Shown here one piece after another: positions 8,152-16,391 of a stretch of 52,494 nucleotides of DNA. Below the pieces are notes generated by a model that ran no database searches, had not been told where the DNA came from, and saw only the letters and a list, made by a program, of their open reading frames with translations. The translations under genes and the position numbers were made by a program. Source of the stretch: an uncultured cyanobacterium (GTDB taxonomy: Bacteria > Cyanobacteriota > Cyanobacteriia > CACIAM-69d); the NCBI GenBank assembly GCA_937883785.1, contig CALGDE010000160.1:1-52494 (forward strand). Direction: 5' to 3'. Numbering within the stretch: position 1 is the stretch's first letter; each line of letters opens with the position of its first letter.

Positions 8152-8577
8152 ATGGGTATGGAGGAATTCGCCTTGAAGACCTTTGTGAAGTGGGCGATCG
8201 CCTCCATCGCTAGTATTTCTATGCTGGGCGTTGCTTTCTACTTCTACCTGTTTTTTGGCGCGGATCTTCACGACTACTGGGTGACGGGGGGAGAATTTGA
8301 TCCTGTCCGCTGGAAAGAGGCGGCAATTGCGACGGGCGATCGCATCCGGATGGCAGATCTTTTGCTGGAGCGTGAAGAGCTAGTCGGATTAACGCGCCAG
8401 GAAGTTTTATCCATGCTTGGCACCCCTGGCGGACTAAAGGAATCCAATGTGATCGATGCGCCCCAATGGACCTATGCCCTGGGGCCAGAACAAGGCTTTG
8501 TTGCCATCAGTCATGAATGGCTGGTCCTTGAGTTTGACGAAAATGGTGTCGTTAAGACCGCACGCAAGCGGATATAA
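8152..8577 (+). CDS. Small membrane-anchored protein of unknown function
   Basis: This 141-residue protein has one N-terminal membrane segment (about 12-36) and then a soluble domain. The part LVGLTRQEVLSMLGTP, followed by WTYALGP and an LVLEFDENGVV strand, resembles the SmpA/BamE-type small alpha/beta fold (helix, then strands from a GxP turn). A GGGG-rich segment (TTTAGGGGTGA) precedes ATG 8152; ATG 8158 is an alternative. No catalytic motif is visible. The name is left open because the fold similarity is weak. Confidence 0.75.
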   Translation: MGMEEFALKTFVKWAIASIASISMLGVAFYFYLFFGADLHDYWVTGGEFDPVRWKEAAIATGDRIRMADLLLEREELVGLTRQEVLSMLGTPGGLKESNVIDAPQWTYALGPEQGFVAISHEWLVLEFDENGVVKTARKRI

Positions 8578-8610
8578 ACGCACTGATATAAACGCAATAT
8601 AAAAGCACTG
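8571..8610. repeat. Short tandem repeat, about 14-bp period
   Basis: GATATAAACGCACT (8571-8584), GATATAAACGCA (8585-8596) and ATATAAAAGCACTG (8597-8610) follow one another. The array begins in the last codons of the small membrane protein gene and runs past its stop. Confidence 0.6.
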
Positions 8611-8632
8611 CCTGTGGGATGGTTGATAACCT

Positions 8633-9607
8633 TTATGACAGCTCCAGCCCCTTTGTGGCCAAAAACTCTGGATTCCAAAGCTTCGATTGATACCGCGCGC
8701 CGCCGTCGCACAACACCGTCACAATGGTGTGCCCCGGTCCCATTTCCTTCGCCAGCTTCACCGCACCGCCCACATTAATTCCCACGGAGCCGCCCATAAA
8801 CAGCCCCTCTTTTTTTAGAAGCTGGGACAGCACCGCCATACACTCAGGGTCCGTTACCCGCACCGCATCATCGGTAGGCACCCCTTCCATATTGGCGGTG
8901 ATGCGGGAGTTGCCGATGCCTTCGGTAATGGAGTTCCCCTCGCTGGCGATTTCGCCGGTTTTTACATAGCTATAGAGCCCGCTGCCCATGGGGTCGGCAA
9001 CCACCGTTTTTACGTTGGATTTTTTTTCCTTTAGATACAACGCCACCCCCGCATAGGTGCCCCCGGTGCCCGTTGCGGCGACCCAACCGTCCACTTTTCC
9101 ATCGGTTTCTGCCCAAATTTCCGGACCGGTGGTTTCGTAGTGGGCCTGACGGTTCGCCAAATTATCAAACTGGTTTGCCCAAATGGCATTATCCAATTCC
9201 TCTGCAATACGTCCCGACACTTTGACGTAGTTCTCCGGGTTGCGGTAAGGCACCGCAGGCACCGGTCGCACGTCCGCCCCCAAGGTGCGCAGCAGGTCCA
9301 TTTTTTCCTGAGATTGGGTTTCAGGAATGACGATGACGCACTTGTAGCCCTTGGCGTTGCAAATATGGGCGAGCCCAATGCCCGTATTGCCAGCGGTGCC
9401 TTCCACCACAGTGCCACCGGGTTTCAATAAGCCTCGCCGTTCAGCGTCTTCGATAATAAATAGCGCTGCTCGATCTTTTACGGAGCCGCCGGGGTTTAAA
9501 AATTCTGCTTTACCCAAGATTTCGCAGCCGGTTTCGTCGCTAAAGCTGTTGAGGCGAATTAGGGGCGTGTTGCCAACGGTTCCTACAAAACCTTGTTTGA
9601 TGTTCAT
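8633..9607 (-). CDS. cysK: Cysteine synthase-family PLP enzyme (CysK / Cds1-like)
   Basis: This 324-residue fold-type II PLP enzyme has the Schiff-base lysine K44 in NPGGSVKDRAA, an asparagine loop TAGNTG (71-76) and the PLP-phosphate loop GTGGT (180-184). Classical O-acetylserine sulfhydrylases read TSGNTG in the asparagine loop. The EGTAGNTGIGLA variant seen here resembles the fungal Cys12/Mcy1 and mycobacterial Cds1 group, which includes a cysteine desulfhydrase. The enzyme therefore makes cysteine from O-acetylserine and sulfide, or degrades cysteine, and the sequence alone does not decide. The gene has no operon partner. The start at 9607 lacks a clear ribosome binding site. Confidence 0.88.
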   Translation of the reverse strand: MNIKQGFVGTVGNTPLIRLNSFSDETGCEILGKAEFLNPGGSVKDRAALFIIEDAERRGLLKPGGTVVEGTAGNTGIGLAHICNAKGYKCVIVIPETQSQEKMDLLRTLGADVRPVPAVPYRNPENYVKVSGRIAEELDNAIWANQFDNLANRQAHYETTGPEIWAETDGKVDGWVAATGTGGTYAGVALYLKEKKSNVKTVVADPMGSGLYSYVKTGEIASEGNSITEGIGNSRITANMEGVPTDDAVRVTDPECMAVLSQLLKKEGLFMGGSVGINVGGAVKLAKEMGPGHTIVTVLCDGGARYQSKLWNPEFLATKGLELS

Positions 9608-9941
9608 GGGTACTTGGGGTTCGGCGGTTAGGCTCGCTTTTCAAAGATAGATTTTAAGACGGACAGTCTAAATAGCGCAGGCGATTTGCCTTGATCAGCT
9701 TACCGGACCGCTGGCGACCTCCCAAGTTGTGGTGAGCTTTTGACGCGGATTCGCCGCCGGTGATTGACATCAGTTTTTGCCGAGGGCGATCGCCCCCCTA
9801 ACCCCCATGGCACAATAGAGCTATTTTACGAGCGCGTCCCGGTTACGTAGGCGGGAAAAAGACTGGCTAGCGGCGTAGGATTTCGGTCGCAGGCGCACGA
9901 TAAAAACAACAAAAAGATTGGGATCGAAAACGAGAAAACCC
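9608..9941. other. Divergent intergenic region
   Basis: This gap of about 330 bases between the cysK-like gene (-) and the AI-2E-type gene (+) must hold both promoters. No gene, repeat family member or clear hairpin was seen, apart from HIP1-like sequence around 9786. Confidence 0.4.
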
Positions 9942-11066
9942 ATGCCTCCTATTCGTCGATTAATCCGCTGGTTTTTATTGGGATTAATGTTGCCGCTGGC
10001 GTTTTTAAACGGCTGGGTGCTGTTGCAATTTTTCGATTATTTTCAGTCAATTTTGACTATTGCGATCGCCGCTGTTTTAATTTCTTTTATTCTTGGATAT
10101 CCTGTTTCCTGGCTAGAAAATTCCTTTTCCCGCTACGGTATGAAACGCCCGCAGGCGGTGTTTTGCATTATGGCATTGACGGTGGGAATTGTGGCTATTG
10201 GTGGCGTGATTTTGACGCCGTTATTGTTGGATCAAATTCAAAGTTTTGCCACCGGTTTGCCCGTTTGGATTGAATCGGGCGATCGCAGTATTCGGCAATT
10301 TTTGCGGTGGCTGGCGCAAAATAACGACTATATGGTGAACCTGGATTTGCAGCTAGAGTCGCTGATGGGGCAAGCAATTTCCCAACTGTCCACCCAGGTG
10401 CAAAATTTAACCAGCCAGCTTTTGGTATTGCTTTTTGAGGCGGCGGGGCGGGTGTCCGAAGTGCTGATCACCTTCGTAATTGTGGTGTATTTGTTACTGC
10501 GTGGGGATGCCCTTTGGGATGGGGTTATGAGTTGGTTTCCCCCTTCCATTGCCGACAAAGTGCGCCATTGTGTGCGACAAAACTTTCATAATTACTATGC
10601 GGGGCAAGCCACTTTGGCGGGACTAATTGGTGGCACCATGTTGGTGTTATTTCTGATTATGGAAGTGCCCTTTGGACTAATCTTTGGATTGGCAATTGGC
10701 ATTATGGCGTTTTTGCCTTTTGGCGCCGGAATTAGTATTACGATTGTTTCGGTTTTATTGGCGTTTAAAGATGTTTGGTTGGGCGTTAGGGTTCTAATCT
10801 TTGCCTTTGCTTTGGATCAGCTCATTGAAAATGCGATCGCCCCTCGATTATTGGGACGATTTACGGGCTTAAACCCGGTGTGGGTATTGTTATCAATTTT
10901 GGCGGGCTTTAAAGTTGCGGGGGTTTTAGGTGTCGTCGTCGCAGTGCCGTTGGCGGGAACCATTAAATCCTTTGCTGATGCCAGCCATCCCCGAGGGGCG
11001 ATCGCGGCTGGGGATGTGGCTTTGGAAAAATCAGCGCAGGATATTGTGGTTGAACAAAAGTCATAG
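9942..11066 (+). CDS. AI-2E / PerM-family membrane transporter
   Basis: This protein of about 374 residues belongs to the AI-2E transporter (PerM/UPF0118) family, whose members export varied small molecules or act as Na+/H+ antiporters. Two N-terminal membrane helices (about 12-35 and 38-62) and a third (about 73-100) are followed by an amphipathic cytosolic stretch (about 105-165). The C-terminal half has the conserved GLIFGLAIGIMAFLPFGAG and the signature GLNPVWVLLSILAG. ATG 9942 is chosen over an upstream TTG at 9918, which would add eight polar residues. Neither has a good ribosome binding site. No neighbouring gene hints at the substrate. Confidence 0.88.
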   Translation: MPPIRRLIRWFLLGLMLPLAFLNGWVLLQFFDYFQSILTIAIAAVLISFILGYPVSWLENSFSRYGMKRPQAVFCIMALTVGIVAIGGVILTPLLLDQIQSFATGLPVWIESGDRSIRQFLRWLAQNNDYMVNLDLQLESLMGQAISQLSTQVQNLTSQLLVLLFEAAGRVSEVLITFVIVVYLLLRGDALWDGVMSWFPPSIADKVRHCVRQNFHNYYAGQATLAGLIGGTMLVLFLIMEVPFGLIFGLAIGIMAFLPFGAGISITIVSVLLAFKDVWLGVRVLIFAFALDQLIENAIAPRLLGRFTGLNPVWVLLSILAGFKVAGVLGVVVAVPLAGTIKSFADASHPRGAIAAGDVALEKSAQDIVVEQKS

Positions 11067-11347
11067 CCAGTGAGACTGGGGATGATATTGCATTCCGATT
11101 TCCTCTTAGAATTAAGCTGAATTTTCAATTCATTGAAATGACCGTATTCCTTCAGCCTTAGAGCAAATTTCAGGCTGGCTGACAATGTGAAAAAGCCAAC
11201 TACAAGAATCGGACAGAATTGGAATCTGATTTGAATTTCAATCAACTCAAATACTGCCTTACACACGCATCCTGTTTAGGACTCTAGACGCGCAGCGTGA
11301 GAGAAGGCTTGTCGAATATTTAAACCTTTAGTTAATTGCCGACTCCT

Positions 11348-11848
11348 ATGGAAGTACTAGCAATACTGATTTCGGTGGCAACTGTACTATGCCTATTGCT
11401 ACAGATTCACCTTCAAAGGAAAACTATGGTCGCTGATCATGAGCGAAGGAAGAAACAAGCCACCATAGAATATGTCAACTCTGTAAAAGTAAAATACCGA
11501 CCAATTGCTGAGAAATTAAATCAGAAATTTGGCGAGAGAACCATTATTAACATCGACTCAATAGATGACGTTCTCAAGGAAGATATAACCGAGATTCTTT
11601 CAACCCTCGAGCACTTGGCTGTAGGTATAAACTCCGGGGTGTATGAGCTAAAGATTTTGGACAGAATGAGCGGAACTTACTTTGTGAATGTGTTCGAAAA
11701 GCTGTCGCCGTATATCCGGGCAGCCAGAAGACAAACAGACAGGCGAAGACTCTACTATGAATTCGAAGAAATGGTTGAGGATATCAGAAGAATGAGAAGT
11801 CTTGACGCCAAGAGAATTAGGCAGCCCGGCAATATTAGGCATTCATGA
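11348..11848 (+). CDS. DUF4760-like membrane-anchored protein
   Basis: This protein of about 166 residues has an N-terminal membrane segment (about 3-20) followed by a charged, helical cytosolic domain. The blocks STLEHLAVGINSGVYELKIL and FVNVFEKLSPYIRAAR look like the DUF4760 family, known from scattered bacteria and sometimes near defence loci. The function is unknown. The gene is visibly richer in A+T than its neighbours, lacks HIP1 sites and uses AGA arginine codons freely, which suggests recent acquisition. ATG 11348 is chosen; an in-frame TTG at 11336 is possible. Its upstream gap of about 280 bases has no feature I recognise. Confidence 0.7.
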   Translation: MEVLAILISVATVLCLLLQIHLQRKTMVADHERRKKQATIEYVNSVKVKYRPIAEKLNQKFGERTIINIDSIDDVLKEDITEILSTLEHLAVGINSGVYELKILDRMSGTYFVNVFEKLSPYIRAARRQTDRRRLYYEFEEMVEDIRRMRSLDAKRIRQPGNIRHS

Positions 11849-11905
11849 TAGCGAGATTTCTATGATGACCAAAAATCCTTTTTTCTCTATTGCTTCGACT
11901 CCTGA

Positions 11906-12418
11906 ATGATTGTGAGACTTAATGCTTTGTCCAAATCCATTCTTTGCGCGATCGCCCTGGGAGGCAACCTGAACAACCCCGCCGAAACCTTTGACGCTGC
12001 CCTAACCCGCCTCAACGACCATCCCCGGATTTCCGTTACCGCGCGATCGCCCTGGTATACCACCCCGCCCATGGGACCGCCTCAGCCAGATTATTTAAAC
12101 GGTTGCGCTCTATTGGAAACCACCCTGGATTCCAGTGAGCTGCTGGCGATGCTTCTGGATACGGAAACCCAGCTGGGGCGGGTGCGGGAGGTGCATTGGG
12201 GACCGCGCACCTTAGATTTGGATTTATTGCTATACGGCGACTCCATCATTGAGCTGCCCCATTTGACTGTGCCCCATCTGGGGCTGGGCGATCGCGCCTT
12301 TATGCTGAAGCCCCTGGCGGATATTGCGGCGGATTGGGTGGACCCGCGATCAGGCAAAACCATCAAGCAACTACTGCAAACGATAGACTGTTCGGAAATT
12401 CACCTCGCCGTAAATTAA
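11906..12418 (+). CDS. folK: 2-amino-4-hydroxy-6-hydroxymethyldihydropteridine pyrophosphokinase
   Basis: This 170-residue HPPK moves pyrophosphate from ATP to 6-hydroxymethyl-dihydropterin, a step of folate synthesis before dihydropteroate synthase. The family signature GPRTLDLDLLLYGD (99-112) is complete, with the metal-binding aspartates. The N-terminal IALGGNLNNP and the central SPWYTTPPMG loop are also typical. The NUDIX gene follows 14 bases after the stop, so the two are probably cotranscribed. That pairing is suggestive because a NUDIX enzyme can act on dihydroneopterin triphosphate in folate synthesis, but the neighbour looks more like an ADP-sugar hydrolase. Confidence 0.93.
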   Translation: MIVRLNALSKSILCAIALGGNLNNPAETFDAALTRLNDHPRISVTARSPWYTTPPMGPPQPDYLNGCALLETTLDSSELLAMLLDTETQLGRVREVHWGPRTLDLDLLLYGDSIIELPHLTVPHLGLGDRAFMLKPLADIAADWVDPRSGKTIKQLLQTIDCSEIHLAVN

Positions 12419-12432
12419 CATCCCCCAACGCT

Positions 12433-12981
12433 ATGACCCTGGGCCAAGAGCACGCCGAAGTTTTGCACCAGCGCCTGAAATATACCGGGCGCAAATTTGA
12501 TTACGAAGTCCAGAAACTGCGCCTGCCCAATGGTGCGGTGGGGGAATGGGAATGTGTGCGCCACCCCGGCGGTGCCTTGGCGGTGCCTTTCACCAACGAC
12601 GGCAAGCTGGTGCTGGTGAAGCAATATCGGTTTGCCGTGGCGGGACGGCTGCTGGAATTTCCGGCGGGCACCGTGGAAGTGGGTGAAGACCCGGCGGAAA
12701 CCATTAAGCGAGAAATTGAAGAGGAAACTGGCTACCGTAGCGACACCTGGCGACACCTAGGCGACTTTCCCCTGGCGCCGGGCTATTCGGACGAGTTTAT
12801 CTACGCGTTTTTAGCCACCAATCTGGAAAAATTGGAAACACCGCCCGCCCAGGATGAGGATGAAGATATTGAAGTGGTGCTGATGACCCCCGCCGAGTTT
12901 GAAGCCGCTGTGCGTGTCGGAGAGGCGATCGACGCCAAGACCATCGCCAGCTACGTCCTAGCCCAACCTTTTTTGCCCTAG
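12433..12981 (+). CDS. NUDIX hydrolase, ADP-ribose pyrophosphatase-like
   Basis: This 182-residue enzyme carries a full Nudix box (79-101): G-x5-E-x7-REIEEETGY. Upstream strands include GGALAVPF and LVLVKQYRFAVAGRLLEFPA, the latter typical of ADP-ribose/ADP-sugar pyrophosphatases (NudF type), with an acidic DEDEDIEVV segment after the box. It would split nucleoside diphosphate sugars to AMP and sugar phosphate. The start is the ATG at 12433, since an upstream in-frame ATG at 12334 lies deep inside folK. It overlaps nothing and sits 14 bases after folK. Confidence 0.88.
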   Translation: MTLGQEHAEVLHQRLKYTGRKFDYEVQKLRLPNGAVGEWECVRHPGGALAVPFTNDGKLVLVKQYRFAVAGRLLEFPAGTVEVGEDPAETIKREIEEETGYRSDTWRHLGDFPLAPGYSDEFIYAFLATNLEKLETPPAQDEDEDIEVVLMTPAEFEAAVRVGEAIDAKTIASYVLAQPFLP

Positions 12982-13026
12982 GATGGGACCGACTTCTCCC
13001 GAATGCACCAAAAATCCTTTACGGGC

Positions 13027-13052
13027 AACGTTCTAATAAAATAAGGAACGTT
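13027..13052. promoter_or_regulatory. Inverted repeat upstream of the cysteine-repeat gene
   Basis: AACGTTC (13027-13033) and GAACGTT (13046-13052) are perfect inverted repeats separated by 12 A+T-rich bases. This could be an operator or a weak hairpin, about 90 bases before the next start codon. Confidence 0.35.
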
Positions 13053-13140
13053 TGGAAGTGCCGATAAGCGTCCCTTAGTTTTCGCTTAGTTATATTTGCC
13101 CAGATATTTACTCAGATTCACTTGCCCGGAAGCCGCTGTT

Positions 13141-13698
13141 ATGACCTCCCAGAAATTTTCCCAGTCCCTGCGTAAAATCGCCCGTCCCCTGTCTGTTTTG
13201 GGAGCGATCGCCCTAGCCCTCCCCACCAGCCTGGGCACTGCCGAACCCGCCCGCGCCGAAACCATCATCGGTATTCCCCACGACGTGCGTCGCTGCGTAC
13301 AACGGTTAAATAACTACACCGACCTAACTCCTGAACTTATCGCCAACACCTGCGCCTATTCCTGGGATGCCAACGCGGTCTCACGCTGTGTGCAAACCAT
13401 CGAACGCCACACCAGCATCAGTGCAAGGAACGCCCTCGATGCCTGCCGCAAAACCCGGCGCCCCAAAGGTGTCTCCCGCTGCGTCCGCGAAATTTCCCAA
13501 ATCGACGGCAATAGCCAGCGCATCACTGAAGCCAGCCTGGGCTATTGCCACCGCAGCCTCCTGCCCCAGCGGTTCGCCGACTGCACCACCGCACTGGTGA
13601 ATCAGCTAGAAATCGACCCTGCTGAAGCTATGGACACTTGCATTGACGGTCGCGATCGCCCTCGGGATCTTTACCCTGGCTATCCCCAAGTGTTTTAA
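13141..13698 (+). CDS. Secreted protein with four cysteine-pair repeats
   Basis: This 185-residue protein has a signal peptide (n-region to about 16, hydrophobic core 17-31, AXA-type cleavage near PARAE at 36-40). The mature part contains eight cysteines in a regular array: C52, C71, C83, C102, C114, C136, C148, C167. The spacing is C-x18-C-x11 repeated, with one 21-residue interval. Each unit reads roughly RCVxxI...ALDAC, so there are four tandem helical repeats, each probably closed by a disulphide. I do not recognise the family. A periplasmic or cell-surface location is expected. ATG 13141 is preferred to a TTG at 13096 because the signal peptide begins directly after it. Confidence 0.8.
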   Translation: MTSQKFSQSLRKIARPLSVLGAIALALPTSLGTAEPARAETIIGIPHDVRRCVQRLNNYTDLTPELIANTCAYSWDANAVSRCVQTIERHTSISARNALDACRKTRRPKGVSRCVREISQIDGNSQRITEASLGYCHRSLLPQRFADCTTALVNQLEIDPAEAMDTCIDGRDRPRDLYPGYPQVF

Positions 13699-13813
13699 GT
13701 CCAGATCCTAAACTGCATCCACCGGCATCGTTGCGTTGCTATGTTCGACCTTAACGGTGCCCGCTTTTCAGAACGCCTTTAAAAAAAACTTTCTAAGATT
13801 CCTTCTTAACGCC

Positions 13814-14161
13814 ATGGATAATCAAAACTGGCTACAGCAACTCCTAACCATTGGTGTAGGAACCACAGCGGTGGTTACGGAGAAGCTTAAGGAAGTTAGC
13901 GATGAGTGGGTAAAAACAGGCAAGCTCGATCCTGATCAGGCGCGACAGCTTGTTGATGAGGTGATGCAAAGCGTTCAGGGAAGCCGAACCGGCGATGGGC
14001 GATCGCCCGCTGAAACCATGGAAGACATGATTCGCAAACAGGTGCGCCAAATTTTGGCAGACTTCGGCGTTCCGGAGCAGAAAGAGTTAGACGAACTGCG
14101 GGGACGTTTGGATCGGGTGGAGCGTCAGGTGCGCGACTTAGAAAACCGCCTTTGGCGTTAG
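13814..14161 (+). CDS. Phasin-like small helical protein
   Basis: This 115-residue protein resembles the short cyanobacterial phasin (PHA granule-associated) family. It has a weakly hydrophobic N-terminal helix (LQQLLTIGVGTTAVVTEKL), a helix with DPDQARQLVDEVM, a short linker and a C-terminal coiled coil ELRGRLDRVERQVRDLENRL. Similar proteins are annotated as phasin family, but no PHA synthase lies in the window and the fold is simple. A role in membrane or granule association is only a guess. The ATG at 13814 is chosen because the longer frame from 13736 adds a stretch unlike the family. Confidence 0.75.
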   Translation: MDNQNWLQQLLTIGVGTTAVVTEKLKEVSDEWVKTGKLDPDQARQLVDEVMQSVQGSRTGDGRSPAETMEDMIRKQVRQILADFGVPEQKELDELRGRLDRVERQVRDLENRLWR

Positions 14162-14234
14162 AAGCGCTGACCCGCCCATCGTCCGCTTACAATCCCAACA
14201 TCACCTCCATTCACCCCCCCTATCAAAAGCCAAT

Positions 14235-14267
14235 AAAAAAGCCCCTCAGCCAAAAGCTGGGGGGCTT
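14235..14267 (-). terminator. Rho-independent terminator of petBD
   Basis: Read on the minus strand, AAGCCCCCCAGC-TTTTG-GCTGAGGGGCTT is a 12-bp stem with one G-U pair and is followed by a T-run. It lies 70 bases after the petD stop and is a classic intrinsic terminator. The T-run is on the minus-strand side only. Confidence 0.85.
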
Positions 14268-14336
14268 AATCGTCAGGGTGCATCTACCATTAAGTTCTTC
14301 GCAGCAGCAGATCCCCATCAGGACAAATCGAAAAAT

Positions 14337-14819
14337 CTAGAACAACCCTAAGGTCAAAGACTTATCAATAGGCATAACCGCGCCAATGCCCAAGTAAATT
14401 GCAAAAGCGGTACCGAAAAGGAACACAGCCATTGCCACAGGACGACGGAAGGGATTTTGGAACTTATTAACGTTCTCTAGGAAAGGCACCGCTATTAGCC
14501 CCAACGGCACCGCACCCATGCAGGCAATTCCCAAAAGCTTATTGGGTAGCACTCGCAAGAGCTGGAACACAGGGTACAAGTACCATTCAGGCAAAATCTC
14601 TAGGGGCGTCGCAAAGGGATTTGCCGGTTCGCCAACAATTGCCGGGTCTAGCACTGCTAAGCCGACGCAAAGGGCGATCGTTCCCAAAATCGCAATGGGA
14701 AACGTATAAAGCAGGTCATTGGGCCATGCTGGTTCGCCGTAATAGTTGTGCCCCATCCCCTTGGCTAGCTTCAGCCGTAGCTGGGGATCGCTCAAGTCTG
14801 GCTTTTTAAGTACAGACAT
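14337..14819 (-). CDS. petD: Cytochrome b6f complex subunit IV
   Basis: This 160-residue thylakoid membrane protein is subunit IV of cytochrome b6f, equivalent to the C-terminal part of cytochrome b. It helps form the quinol oxidation site. The Qo motif PEWY is at 77-80, in [17 protein letters not shown]. Three membrane segments are visible (about 37-57, 93-113 and 128-148). Length and sequence are normal. AAGGAG lies 12 bases before the ATG on the minus strand. petB lies upstream on the same strand, separated by an unusually long 435-base spacer with a hairpin. Confidence 0.97.
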   Translation of the reverse strand: MSVLKKPDLSDPQLRLKLAKGMGHNYYGEPAWPNDLLYTFPIAILGTIALCVGLAVLDPAIVGEPANPFATPLEILPEWYLYPVFQLLRVLPNKLLGIACMGAVPLGLIAVPFLENVNKFQNPFRRPVAMAVFLFGTAFAIYLGIGAVMPIDKSLTLGLF

Positions 14820-15254
14820 CTGTTAAATATTCTCCTTAAAAACTAGTTCCGGGTGTTCAAGTATCGGGAACGCATAACGAGACCAAACCACCTAACATCG
14901 CCGATGACGGCTAGCGGTGGAATATTCATTTAACGCTAATGGTTACTATTTTCGCAGTGAAGAATAGTAACCATCGAAATACTTAACACCTCTTTACCGT
15001 TTCGCACGGGGTTTACCTGAAGGAATTAAAAACTGTTGATTCATCTTCCCCACAGAAGCTCTTCCAGTATTGAGAATCATTGTTAGTTACCAGGTTCTTT
15101 CCCAAGATCCCAACTTCTAAACAAGGACCATCAATAGAACTGATAAAAATGACTAAAAAGCTTAATGAAATAGCCTTTGAAAGGAATCCTGAAGACGCCC
15201 TTTAAAGGCATATTTCTAAAGCCTATCTATGTCATTCTTTGAGAGAGCAACACT
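14820..15254 (-). other. petB-petD intercistronic spacer
   Basis: This 435-base gap lies between petB and petD on one strand. It is A+T-rich and has no credible open reading frame. A perfect 12-bp hairpin lies at 14939-14974. The ribosome binding site of petD lies at its end. No intron or repeat family member was recognised. A separate petD promoter is possible but not shown. Confidence 0.6.
14939..14974. promoter_or_regulatory. Perfect 12-bp hairpin between petB and petD
   Basis: ATGGTTACTATT (14939-14950) pairs perfectly with AATAGTAACCAT (14963-14974) across a 12-nt loop. No T-run follows on either strand. It may be an RNA-processing or stabilising element in the petBD transcript, or an operator. 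Confidence 0.55.
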
Positions 15255-15902
15255 TTAAAGGGGACCAGAAATACCCTGCTTTCGAATCATTAGGAAGTGA
15301 GCCAACATAAACACCGCAATCAGCCAAGGCAACACAAAAGTGTGCAAGCTGTAATAGCGGGTCAAAGTGCCCTGTCCAACGCTTTCACCGCCGCGCAGAA
15401 GCTCCACAATCAAGCCTCCAACCACGGGAATAGCTTCGGGTACACCGGACACAATTTTCACTGCCCAGTAGCCCACCTGATCCCAAGGTAGTGAATACCC
15501 GGTAACCCCAAAGGATACGGTAATCACAGCCAGAATAACGCCGGTAACCCAGGTCAGCTCGCGAGGTCGCTTGAATCCACCCGTTAAATAAACGCGGAAA
15601 ACGTGCAAGATCATCATCAACACCATCATGCTGGCGGACCAACGATGGACGGAGCGAATTAACCAGCCAAAGTTTACTTCAGTCATCAGATATTGCACTG
15701 AGGCGAAGGCTTCGGTCACCGTGGGTTTGTAATAAAATGTCATGGCAAACCCAGTGGCAAACTGAATCAGAAAGCACGTTAGGGTGATGCCTCCCAAGCA
15801 ATAGAAAATGTTGACATGGGGAGGAACGTATTTCGACGTAACGTCATCGGCAAGGGCTTGGATCTCTAAACGCTCGTCAAACCATTCGTAAACTTTAGAC
15901 AT
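15255..15902 (-). CDS. petB: Cytochrome b6
   Basis: This 215-residue protein is the haem-carrying core of cytochrome b6f in the thylakoid membrane, moving electrons between plastoquinol and plastocyanin or cytochrome c6. The haem ligands are in place: H86 and H187, H100 and H202. C35 is the covalent attachment site of haem cn. Four membrane helices are visible, and the Qo-side [12 protein letters not shown] region and [10 protein letters not shown] are conserved. Length is standard. petD follows downstream, and the divergent ctpA gene lies upstream; the petD-petB-ctpA order is also found in other cyanobacteria. Confidence 0.97.
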   Translation of the reverse strand: MSKVYEWFDERLEIQALADDVTSKYVPPHVNIFYCLGGITLTCFLIQFATGFAMTFYYKPTVTEAFASVQYLMTEVNFGWLIRSVHRWSASMMVLMMILHVFRVYLTGGFKRPRELTWVTGVILAVITVSFGVTGYSLPWDQVGYWAVKIVSGVPEAIPVVGGLIVELLRGGESVGQGTLTRYYSLHTFVLPWLIAVFMLAHFLMIRKQGISGPL

Positions 15903-16391
15903 AGGCTAAACAGTCTCTAGATTTCGGGATTTATTGGATTTTCTAGATAGTTTTGGGTTAGTCTTCTTCACCCTATCTGCACAGACTTTAACACGGGCGT
16001 TAGTGCTCGCAAGGTGGAGGTAAAAAGTGTTTAAGCAGTTAGAAGTTATGTAAAGTTCGCGATTAAGTGCTTTGGCTGGCAAAGATGTTTGGGTGCAAAA
16101 GTGCGAGATGCACGTGGTCTGATTGTGTTTAAGGTCGCTGGCGACTTTTTATTGCTGGGGGCGGCCAGTGTTGGTTGATTCAGGGGAGATGTGTGAATGG
16201 GTATTGAGTTCCCGCATGGGGGTTGAAGCCTGCACAAAGTGCTTTGTGATGAAAAGCGGTCTGTTGGGGATGGGACCCTAGCTCAGACCTGTAAACCCCC
16301 TTAAAATAAGGAGTCTCGAAAATAAGCGGTCGTTTTCCTTGGCGGAAGGGCTGCTCCGTTGCTTGTTCGAAACTTATTACCCGAAGTTCCT
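15903..16391. other. Divergent petB-ctpA promoter region
   Basis: This gap of about 490 bases must contain the promoters of petB (-) and ctpA (+). An AAAATAAGG block near 16303 could be part of a ctpA promoter. No operator or gene is convincing. A 63-codon open frame on the minus strand (16046-16237) has no support. Confidence 0.4.
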
